Of a stretch of 7,754 bases of DNA, positions 1-7,754 are shown piece by piece. The DNA is from Betaproteobacteria bacterium UBA6904 (lineage in GTDB: Bacteria; Pseudomonadota; Gammaproteobacteria; Burkholderiales; SG8-39). The translations under genes and the position numbers were made by a program. Where the stretch lies: positions 1 to 7,754 of the forward strand of contig DKBI01000082.1 in the NCBI GenBank assembly GCA_002451175.1. Reading direction: 5' to 3'. How positions within the stretch are numbered: position 1 is the stretch's first letter; the number at the start of each line of letters is the position of its first letter. Below the pieces are notes generated by a model. That model was not told the DNA's origin. It did no database searches and was given only the letters and a program-made list of their open reading frames with translations.

Positions 1-1
1 C

Positions 2-1540
2 GTGCACCACTGGGCGCAGGCGCGTTACGGCAGCTTCAACCTCGATCTGGCGCCGGTGCTCGATTCCTACGCCGTGCCCGAGCGTGCCCTCGCGTGGCTC
101 AACATCCTGGAGGCGCTCCGTCTGGAGGGCCAGATCGGGCGGGGCTACGCGGGGCTCGCGGCGCTGCTCGCCGAGTTCCGGCCGCCGCTGTCCCCCGACC
201 TCGCCACGGCGCAACTGCGCCTGTCGCGGGCGGACAGTTCGGTGATGGACAGTATCGCGCTGTTGCGCGAAGTCCATCTCCTGCCGCCGCCCGGGCCTTT
301 CCCCTACATGGGAAGCCTGCATCCGAAGCGCGCGGCAGAAGTGCGCAGCGAGCGCATCGCGAAAGAGCGGCGCGCCCTGTACACCGAACTCGAGCAGTTG
401 CGCCGGGTCGCGCAGGCGGAGCAAAACGAGAGGGGCGAATCCGACCTCGACGTGGAGAGCTCCTTTGACACGCTCGAGTTCGAACTGCAGATCGACGGTG
501 AGGCGGTGGCGCCGCCCGAGGAAGTCGCCAAGCTGTTGCGTTCGATCATTCAGGATTTCGGAGAGATTCCGGAGGAATACCTGCTCGCATCCGGGCCGGG
601 CGCTTACGCGGCCGACCCGCTGCCCGAGAACGAGGGCGCGGACGGGGGCGGCGAGCCGCAGGCTGCCGGCGGGCGGCTCTATGACGAATGGGATTTCCGC
701 AGGCGCGATTACCGCAAGGATTGGTGCGTGCTGTTCGAGTCCGAGGTGCAGCCGGGCGATCCGCGCTTTGTCGCGGGGGTGCGCGCGCGCTACGCCGGAC
801 AGATCGCCCATCTGAAGCGCCGCTTCGAGGCGCTGCGCGGCGAGGACCGGCTCGCGCGGCGCCAGCACGAAGGCGAGGACATCGACTTCGACGCCGCGGT
901 CGAAGCCTACGCGGACCGCGCGAGCGGCATCGAACCGTCCGAGCGCCTGTTCGTGCAACGCCAGCGCATCGAGCGCAATATCGCGGTGATGTTCATGGTC
1001 GACATGAGCGGTTCTACCAAGGGCTGGATCAACGCCTGCGAGCGCGAGGCACTGGTGCTGCTGTGCGAGGCGCTGGAAGCGCTGGGCGACCGCTATGCCA
1101 TATACGGCTTTTCCGGCTGGACGCGCAAGCGCTGCGACATCTACCGCATCAAGACCTTCGATGAACCCTACGGCGAGGCGGTACGCGGCCGCATCGCCGG
1201 GGTCGAGCCGCGCGATTACACGCGCATGGGGGTGGCGATCCGGCATCTTTCCGGCATCCTGAACGAAGTCGAGGCGAAGACGCGCATACTGTTCACGCTG
1301 TCCGACGGCAAGCCGGACGACTTTCACGACGGTTACCGCGGCGACTACGGCATCGAGGACACGCGCCAGGCGCTGATCGAGGCGCGCCGGTCCGGCATCC
1401 ATCCGTTCTGCGTCACCATCGACGAAGCGGCGCGCGATTACCTGCCGCACATGTACGGCCCGGCGAACTGGGTGTTGATCGACAATGCCGGCCAGCTGCC
1501 GCTGAAGACCGCGGACGTGTACCGGCGCCTGACCAGCTGA
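2..1540 (+). CDS. CbbO/NorD-family von Willebrand factor A domain protein, 5'-truncated by the window edge
   Basis: The 512 visible residues end in a von Willebrand A domain (about residues 325-512). It carries a complete metal-ion-dependent adhesion site: D334-x-S336-x-S338 in 'VDMSGST', T407 in 'DYTRMG' and D435 in 'LSDGKPDD'. The segment before it (about 225-325, beginning 'YDEWDFRRRDY') is typical of the CbbO/NorD family. Between them and the N-terminal helical part lies an acidic, Gly/Ala/Pro-rich linker (about 197-225). Family members work with a MoxR-type AAA+ ATPase (CbbQ or NorQ). CbbO/CbbQ reactivates inhibited Rubisco, and NorD/NorQ is needed to mature nitric oxide reductase. The protein should be cytoplasmic. 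The reading frame is open to the left edge, and family members are usually longer, so the GTG at position 2 is probably internal. CbbO versus NorD cannot be settled here because the upstream neighbours are missing; the C-terminal sequence looks slightly more CbbO-like to me. Family call is firm, subtype is not. Confidence 0.9.
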   Translation: MHHWAQARYGSFNLDLAPVLDSYAVPERALAWLNILEALRLEGQIGRGYAGLAALLAEFRPPLSPDLATAQLRLSRADSSVMDSIALLREVHLLPPPGPFPYMGSLHPKRAAEVRSERIAKERRALYTELEQLRRVAQAEQNERGESDLDVESSFDTLEFELQIDGEAVAPPEEVAKLLRSIIQDFGEIPEEYLLASGPGAYAADPLPENEGADGGGEPQAAGGRLYDEWDFRRRDYRKDWCVLFESEVQPGDPRFVAGVRARYAGQIAHLKRRFEALRGEDRLARRQHEGEDIDFDAAVEAYADRASGIEPSERLFVQRQRIERNIAVMFMVDMSGSTKGWINACEREALVLLCEALEALGDRYAIYGFSGWTRKRCDIYRIKTFDEPYGEAVRGRIAGVEPRDYTRMGVAIRHLSGILNEVEAKTRILFTLSDGKPDDFHDGYRGDYGIEDTRQALIEARRSGIHPFCVTIDEAARDYLPHMYGPANWVLIDNAGQLPLKTADVYRRLTS

Positions 1541-1545
1541 GCGAG

Positions 1546-1559
1546 GCGCCGTGCGGCGC
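1546..1559 (+). terminator. short GC hairpin after the CbbO/NorD stop, weak terminator candidate
   Basis: GCGCC and GGCGC flank a 4-base loop (GTGC) starting 5 bases after the stop codon. The stem is only 5 bp and no run of T follows, so it does not meet the usual intrinsic terminator pattern. It may simply reflect GC-rich sequence. Confidence 0.15.
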
Positions 1560-1594
1560 GGGGTCGTCGCACGCTGCCGGCGCGAAGGCCGAAT

Positions 1595-1623
1595 TTGGGC
1601 AAAAGCGGCGCGTGCATTACAAT
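1595..1623 (+). promoter_or_regulatory. candidate sigma70-type promoter for thrH
   Basis: A -35-like TTGGGC (1595-1600) is separated by 17 bp from a -10-like TACAAT (1618-1623). The -10 matches 5 of 6 consensus bases and the -35 matches 3 of 6. This is one of the few AT-richer spots in the region. Transcription would begin near 1630, leaving an untranslated leader of roughly 65 bases before the thrH start. This is pattern matching only. Confidence 0.45.
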
Positions 1624-1685
1624 TCGTACAGCGGTACGCCATTCCCCGCACGCATGCCACGCCCACCACGTTCATCCAACTTTCC

Positions 1686-1689
1686 GGAG
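1686..1689 (+). promoter_or_regulatory. ribosome binding site that fixes the thrH start at TTG 1697
   Basis: GGAG lies 7 bases before a TTG at 1697. Translation from this TTG begins '[10 protein letters not shown]', which lines up with the N-terminus of the ThrH family, where the catalytic DxE motif sits about seven residues from the start. The longer in-frame option, from the TTG at 1595, would add 34 unrelated residues and overlap the promoter candidate. Confidence 0.7.
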
Positions 1690-1696
1690 CGCCCCC

Positions 1697-2302
1697 TTGC
1701 AGATTGTCTGTCTTGACTTGGAAGGGGTTCTGATCCCCGAAATCTGGATCGAATTTTCGCAGCGCACCGGCATCCCGGAGCTGGCGAAGACCACGCGCGA
1801 CGAGCCCGATTACGACAAGCTCATGCGCGGCCGCATCCACATCCTGGGCGAGCGCGGACTCGGCCTGCCCGACATCCAGGGCGTGATCGCCGACATGCGC
1901 CCGCTGGCGGGCGCGCGCGAATTTCTCGACTGGCTGCGCTCGGAATGCCAGGTGGTGATCCTGTCGGATACCTATTACCAATTCGCCGCGCCGCTGATGC
2001 GCCAGCTCGGCTATCCGACGCTGTTCTGCCACGAACTCGTGGTCGAGGCCGATGGCCGCGTGCGCGACTACCGGCTGCGTATGCCGGACCAGAAGCGCGC
2101 GTCGGTGAAGGCGTTCCGCGAACTCAATTTTCACACCATCGCCGCAGGAGACTCATACAACGACACGAGCATGCTCGCGGAAGCAAATGCGGGGATACTG
2201 TTTTGCCCGCCGGCCAACGTCGTCGCGGAGTTCCCGCAGTTTCCGGTGACGCGCGACTACGATGAGCTACGCCGCGCGGTCATCGACGCAGGCCGCGTCT
2301 GA
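1697..2302 (+). CDS. thrH: ThrH: bifunctional phosphoserine phosphatase / homoserine phosphotransferase (HAD family)
   Basis: A 201-residue soluble HAD-superfamily phosphatase closely resembling Pseudomonas aeruginosa ThrH, which is about 205 residues. That enzyme removes phosphate from phosphoserine, the last step of serine synthesis, and can transfer the phosphate to homoserine, feeding threonine synthesis. All HAD motifs are visible: nucleophile D7 with E9 in 'LDLEGV' (the ThrH-type DxE in place of the usual DxD), S90 in 'VILSDT', K133 in 'DQKRAS', and D152/D156 in 'GDSYND'. The TTG start is supported by a GGAG site 7 bases upstream and by the family N-terminus. The gene follows the CbbO/NorD gene after 156 bp and appears to have its own promoter. 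The acyl-CoA synthetase/acetyltransferase gene lies 93 bp downstream, so co-transcription with it is possible. Plain SerB is less likely because of the short length and the DxE motif. Confidence 0.93.
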   Translation: MQIVCLDLEGVLIPEIWIEFSQRTGIPELAKTTRDEPDYDKLMRGRIHILGERGLGLPDIQGVIADMRPLAGAREFLDWLRSECQVVILSDTYYQFAAPLMRQLGYPTLFCHELVVEADGRVRDYRLRMPDQKRASVKAFRELNFHTIAAGDSYNDTSMLAEANAGILFCPPANVVAEFPQFPVTRDYDELRRAVIDAGRV

Positions 2303-2395
2303 ACGGCGTATGCTGTTGCCATCCCGCCAAAAAAATCGGCGGACCTGAGCCGGAGGACCCAGGGATCCGCAACTGGCGGCTTTCAGGAGCGCAAC

Positions 2396-5224
<2,829 letters not shown>

Positions 5225-5242
5225 CGCGCTGCGATACCTGTC

Positions 5243-5443
5243 ATGGAATCCAGATTGAACGAACTCGAAGCCAAGATCAGTCTCGCCGAAGACCTGCTCG
5301 ACGCACTCAATACCACCGTGTACCGCCAGCAGCAGCAGATAGAGACGTTGCAGCAGGAGGTGCGCGATCTGCGCCGGCAGCTGCGGGACGCGGTGCCGGC
5401 CGATGCGGCCGATCCGGGCGCAGAGGTGCCGCCGCATTACTGA
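5243..5443 (+). CDS. slyX: SlyX family protein
   Basis: This 66-residue protein is mostly one heptad-patterned helix, probably a coiled coil (about residues 2-50: 'ESRLNELEAK', then Gln- and Leu-rich repeats). After an Ala/Asp/Pro-rich stretch it ends in PPHY, the C-terminal signature of SlyX. The E. coli protein is about 72 residues and ends the same way. SlyX was named in E. coli for its position beside slyD; its biochemical role is not established. The gene starts 18 bp after the acyl-CoA synthetase/acetyltransferase stop. I see no clear Shine-Dalgarno sequence before its ATG, so translation may be coupled to the upstream gene. The family call rests on the helix pattern plus the PPHY end. 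Confidence 0.88.
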   Translation: MESRLNELEAKISLAEDLLDALNTTVYRQQQQIETLQQEVRDLRRQLRDAVPADAADPGAEVPPHY

Positions 5444-5521
5444 ACCGAAGTCGCCTCAGGCGGAGTCCGCGTCCGGCCGGCACCAGGACGATTGCACGGC
5501 GGTGCGCATTGCGCAGCCGAT

Positions 5522-5546
5522 GGCGCGCGAGTAGCGAGCGCGCGTC
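5522..5546. repeat. GC-rich inverted repeat between slyX and clcA
   Basis: Positions 5522-5529 and 5539-5546 can pair over 8 bp, with core CGCGCG on both arms and one G-T pair, around a 9-base loop. It lies 79 bp after the slyX stop and is followed by C-rich rather than T-rich sequence, so it is not a standard intrinsic terminator. It could still slow transcription, bind a regulator or stabilise the 3' end of the upstream message. Chance is a real alternative in DNA this GC-rich. Confidence 0.4.
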
Positions 5547-5564
5547 CCCGCGCCCGTTGAGCGG

Positions 5565-5573
5565 TGTTATCAT
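5565..5573 (+). promoter_or_regulatory. candidate extended -10 promoter for clcA
   Basis: TGTTATCAT fits the extended -10 form TG-n-TATAAT with one mismatch. No good -35 element sits 17 bp upstream, which extended -10 promoters tolerate. Transcription would start near 5580 and give clcA a leader of about 155 bases. It lies in one of the few AT-richer patches of this non-coding stretch. Confidence 0.4.
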
Positions 5574-5649
5574 CACCAAGTGCTTTTCACAGCATGCGCA
5601 GATGCGCGGATCGGCGGGGAAACGGCCGCACCGCACCGCTTCTGCTGAG

Positions 5650-5664
5650 CGGAAAAGCCTTCCG
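5650..5664 (+). other. small hairpin in the clcA leader
   Basis: CGGAA and TTCCG form a perfect 5-bp stem around a 5-base loop, about 70 bases after the presumed transcription start. It is too small to call functional by itself. It is listed because it falls within the same leader as the stronger stem at 5696-5716. Confidence 0.25.
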
Positions 5665-5695
5665 ATAACGGGGTGCGCCGTCAGCGCCCCTCGGT

Positions 5696-5716
5696 GCCGC
5701 GGCCGTGGACCGCGGC
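5696..5716 (+). other. strong 7-bp hairpin just before the clcA ribosome binding site
   Basis: GCCGCGG (5696-5702) and CCGCGGC (5710-5716) are perfect complements around a 7-base loop. All seven pairs are G-C. The stem ends 4 bases before the GGAG at 5721. It has no T-run, so termination is unlikely. It could affect ribosome access or RNA stability. The sequence does not resemble the fluoride riboswitch consensus as I know it. Confidence 0.4.
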
Positions 5717-5720
5717 TCAT

Positions 5721-5724
5721 GGAG
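5721..5724 (+). promoter_or_regulatory. probable ribosome binding site for clcA, supporting the GTG 5736 start
   Basis: GGAG lies 11 bases before GTG 5736, slightly farther than ideal. The other in-frame start, GTG 5673, has no recognisable site and would add 21 arginine- and proline-rich residues that look like translated non-coding DNA. Confidence 0.5.
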
Positions 5725-5735
5725 ATTGCATACAA

Positions 5736-7115
5736 GTGCCGCTGGTCGCCTTAAAGAGAATACGCCATCATTGGTTTTCGCCGCAGTTGTGGCTGCGCCG
5801 TCTGGTGCTGTGGGGCGGGGCGGTATGCGTGGGCGCGGTCGCGATCCTGTTCGCCATGGGCGCCGACCAGGCGCACCTGCTATTGCGCCGCATGATCGCT
5901 TATTCGCCCTATCTTCCCCTCGTGGTCACTCCGGCCGGACTGGCGCTGGCGGTGTACGTGACACGGCGCATATTTCCCGGCGCGGAAGGCAGCGGCATTC
6001 CCCAGGTCATCGCCGCGTTGCAGATTCAGGACACGAAACTGCGCGGGTCCGTGCTTTCGCTGAAGATCGCCGTCGGAAAGATCGTCGTGACGCTGTTCGG
6101 TCTGGTCGCAGGCGCGGCCATCGGGCGCGAAGGGCCCACGGTTCAGATCGGCGCTTCCATCATGCACGCCTTCGGAAAATTCGTGCGCTTCTCGCGCCAG
6201 GAAACCGAACGCGGCCTGATCCTCGCCGGCGGCGCGGCGGGCGTCGCGGCGGCGTTCAATACGCCCCTGGCCGGGATCGTGTTCGCGATCGAGGAAATGA
6301 GCCGGTCGTTCGAGGAACGGACCAGCGGTACCATACTCACCGCGGTGATCCTCGCCGGTATCACTTCGCTCGCCGTGCTCGGCGACTATCCTTATTTCGG
6401 TTACACCTCGGCTTACCTGCCGCTGGATTCAGCGTGGATCGCGGTCCTCGTCTGCGGTGCCGGCGGCGGGCTGGCCGGCGGCATATTCAGCCGCCTGGTG
6501 ATCGCGTCGACGCGGGGTCTGCCCGGGAGGGTCGGCGCGCTCAAGCGCAACAGCCCGATACTCTTCGCGGCGGCCTGCGGACTGGTACTGGCTTTGTTGG
6601 GACTGCTTTCTGACAGCACGACCTATGGCACCGGCTATCACGAGGCGCGCAGCGTCCTCGAAGGCAACGGCAACGTCCCGGTCGGCTACGGCATCCTGAA
6701 GCTGCTCGCGACCGCGGTATCGTATGCGAGCGGCGTTCCCGGGGGCCTGTTTTCGCCTTCGCTCGCGGTGGGCGCCGGGTTCGGGGTCAATGTCTCGCAA
6801 ATCATGCCCTACGCCCCGGCCGGCGCAGTGGTGCTGCTGGGGATGGCGGGTTATTTCGCCGGCGTGGTGCAGGCGCCGATTACCGCTTTCGTCATCGTCG
6901 TCGAGATGACCGACAACCACCAGCTCGCCGTGCCCTTGATGGCGACCGCGCTGGTCGCCGCAGCGACCTCGCGCCTGGTCTGCCCGTCGCCGATATACAA
7001 GGCCTTGTCCGAGGGTTTCCTTACGAGCGCCCGCGGCAGCAAGACGAGCGAAGTGCATGCCAAGGCGCCGGCCGCAAAGTCGGTCGAGACTCCGGCACAG
7101 AAGCCAGACGGCTGA
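5736..7115 (+). CDS. clcA: ClC-family H+/Cl- exchange transporter
   Basis: A 459-residue inner-membrane protein with many hydrophobic segments between about residues 20 and 415. All ClC signature elements are present: GSGIP (85-89), GREGP (130-134) with gating glutamate E132, GGLFSP (336-341), and Y421 in 'SPIYKAL', matching the central chloride-coordinating tyrosine. E187 in 'AIEEM' matches the internal proton glutamate of E. coli ClcA (E203). Having both glutamates points to a proton-coupled chloride exchanger rather than a passive channel. Serine in GSGIP argues against a fluoride-type ClC. In E. coli such exchangers help in extreme acid resistance; the role here is inferred. No CBS domains follow; the C-terminus is a 30-residue Ala/Lys-rich tail. 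The start was taken as GTG 5736 because of the GGAG upstream, and GTG 5673 is the alternative. The gene stands alone behind a structured leader and faces the converging YhhN-like gene. Confidence 0.93.
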   Translation: MPLVALKRIRHHWFSPQLWLRRLVLWGGAVCVGAVAILFAMGADQAHLLLRRMIAYSPYLPLVVTPAGLALAVYVTRRIFPGAEGSGIPQVIAALQIQDTKLRGSVLSLKIAVGKIVVTLFGLVAGAAIGREGPTVQIGASIMHAFGKFVRFSRQETERGLILAGGAAGVAAAFNTPLAGIVFAIEEMSRSFEERTSGTILTAVILAGITSLAVLGDYPYFGYTSAYLPLDSAWIAVLVCGAGGGLAGGIFSRLVIASTRGLPGRVGALKRNSPILFAAACGLVLALLGLLSDSTTYGTGYHEARSVLEGNGNVPVGYGILKLLATAVSYASGVPGGLFSPSLAVGAGFGVNVSQIMPYAPAGAVVLLGMAGYFAGVVQAPITAFVIVVEMTDNHQLAVPLMATALVAAATSRLVCPSPIYKALSEGFLTSARGSKTSEVHAKAPAAKSVETPAQKPDG

Positions 7116-7120
7116 ATCCG

Positions 7121-7135
7121 GCGCCATTGAGGCGC
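7121..7135. terminator. short hairpin between convergent genes, weak bidirectional terminator candidate
   Basis: GCGCC and GGCGC form a 5-bp stem around a 5-base loop, 5 bases after the clcA stop and within the 60-bp gap before the end of the opposite gene. A convergent junction is where a shared terminator is expected. However, neither side carries a T-run. Confidence 0.25.
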
Positions 7136-7175
7136 AATCCGCGCGCAACCGGCTCGGAGATCGCGAGCAAATAGC

Positions 7176-7754
7176 CTATTTCACGGTCCGGGTATTGCGG
7201 CTGATCGCGCTTGCGGCGAACAGCGCCTGTGCTGCCCAGTAAGCCAGAATGATGGAAAACGCGGCGCCGGGCAGGGGCTGGGCAAAGCGGTGGATGCCGA
7301 TCAGCGTGTCGGAAAATCCAAACAGCAGTGCGCCGGCGAGCGGGCCCCAGCGCAGCAGGAGGTCTGCGCCAGGCCGCAAGGCGCAGGCCGCGGCGCGCCA
7401 GATCATGGCGGCGATTACCAGGACGTAGATCGACAGCGGCAGCGTCAGTGCGCCCGCGCCCGGCAGCATCAGCCACAGTCCGGTCGCGGCGTAGAGGCAC
7501 ACGGGGGCGAGCAGGATAGGCGCGGGGGTGCGTTCCCAGCGCAGGAAGGCGGCGACGTACAGGCCGTGCCCTACGGCGAACGCGATCATGCCGGGAAGAA
7601 AGGCACGGGGCAGCGCCAGGCAGACATCGCCCACGGCGCCTGCGAGCAGCCCCCATGCGATCAGGCGTCCGGCGCCCGTGCCCGCCAGCCTCCATACCAC
7701 CGCGGCCAGCGCGAGCACCGGCCAGGGTTTGGCGAGCAACTTGAGCCAGAACAG
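7176..7754 (-). CDS. YhhN/TMEM86-family integral membrane protein (lysoplasmalogenase-like), N-terminus beyond the window
   Basis: The visible 192 residues are almost entirely hydrophobic, with about seven membrane segments separated by short loops. Conserved YhhN features can be seen in order: 'LLAKPWPVL' near the visible beginning (the family's KP motif after the first helix), 'GDVCLAL', 'GHGLYVAAF', 'GALLFGFSDTLIG' and 'YWAAQ' near the end. The Asp and His residues in these motifs are the candidate catalytic residues. The mammalian relatives TMEM86A and TMEM86B hydrolyse lysoplasmalogens; the bacterial substrate is generally unproven. The frame is open through the right edge, so the first helix and true start, probably about 30-40 residues, are missing. 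The TTG at 7739 is not likely to be the start. The gene converges on clcA, with stop codons 60 bp apart, and is not in its operon. Confidence 0.85.
   Translation of the reverse strand: MFWLKLLAKPWPVLALAAVVWRLAGTGAGRLIAWGLLAGAVGDVCLALPRAFLPGMIAFAVGHGLYVAAFLRWERTPAPILLAPVCLYAATGLWLMLPGAGALTLPLSIYVLVIAAMIWRAAACALRPGADLLLRWGPLAGALLFGFSDTLIGIHRFAQPLPGAAFSIILAYWAAQALFAASAISRNTRTVK

Noticed and set aside
2324..2342. CCGCC / GGCGG stem around an A7-containing loop between thrH and the next gene
   Set aside because: The stem is only 5 bp and there is no T-run after it on the plus strand. The A-run is in the loop, and no minus-strand gene is there to use the complementary T-run. It does not support a terminator.
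5452..5462. CGCC-TCA-GGCG stem just after the slyX stop as terminator
   Set aside because: A 4-bp stem with a 3-base loop and no T-run is too weak to support a terminator.
5444..5735. Possible fluoride riboswitch upstream of the ClC gene
   Set aside because: The conserved blocks of the crcB motif, as I know them, are not found in order, and the transporter has the chloride-type GSGIP rather than fluoride-type features.
5509..5754. An 81-codon plus-strand frame in the slyX-clcA gap
   Set aside because: The product is Arg/Ser/Pro-rich without a recognisable pattern, there is no convincing ribosome binding site, and it crosses the inverted repeats and promoter candidate. Only its last 11 codons are mentioned, as a mini-ORF.
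6429..7148. A 239-codon open frame on the minus strand opposite clcA
   Set aside because: It is in codon register with clcA and stays open for the same codon-usage reason. Its product is Arg-rich and lacks any family signature, while clcA is unmistakable on the other strand.

Overview
The window is GC-rich, densely coding chromosomal DNA with six protein genes. The first and last are cut by the window edges. There is no sign of phage, insertion sequence, CRISPR array, tRNA or rRNA. A CbbO/NorD-type protein, a ThrH-type phosphatase, a fused NDP-forming acyl-CoA synthetase/GNAT protein, SlyX, a ClC exchanger and a YhhN-like membrane protein, together with strong GC bias at third codon positions, suggest a proteobacterium. 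A betaproteobacterium is most likely, but that is inference from gene content; no marker gene is present to prove it.

Layout, left to right. (1) Positions 2-1540, +: the C-terminal 512 residues of a CbbO/NorD-family von Willebrand A protein with an intact MIDAS. Its start lies outside the window. (2) A 156-bp gap holds a plausible sigma70-type promoter, followed by thrH (1697-2302, +), which appears to start at TTG. (3) A 93-bp gap, then the largest gene (2396-5224, +): a 942-residue fusion of an NDP-forming acyl-CoA synthetase with a C-terminal lysine acetyltransferase domain (Pat/YfiQ architecture). (4) Only 18 bp later comes slyX (5243-5443, +), probably in the same transcript. (5) A 292-bp non-coding stretch has an extended -10 candidate and three GC-rich inverted repeats. 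It leads into clcA (5736-7115, +), a ClC-family H+/Cl- exchanger. (6) Converging from the right, across a 60-bp gap, is the 3' part of a YhhN/TMEM86-like membrane protein gene (7176-7754, -).

The genes do not form an obvious single pathway. The left gene points to Rubisco activation (CbbO) or nitric-oxide reductase maturation (NorD), and the deciding neighbours lie upstream of the window. ThrH serves serine/threonine metabolism. The synthetase/acetyltransferase fusion links acyl-CoA energy metabolism with protein lysine acetylation. ClcA moves chloride and protons across the inner membrane. I see ordinary housekeeping and metabolic genes rather than a new system. The best leads are the retained active-site histidine in the Pat-like fusion and the structured leader of clcA.
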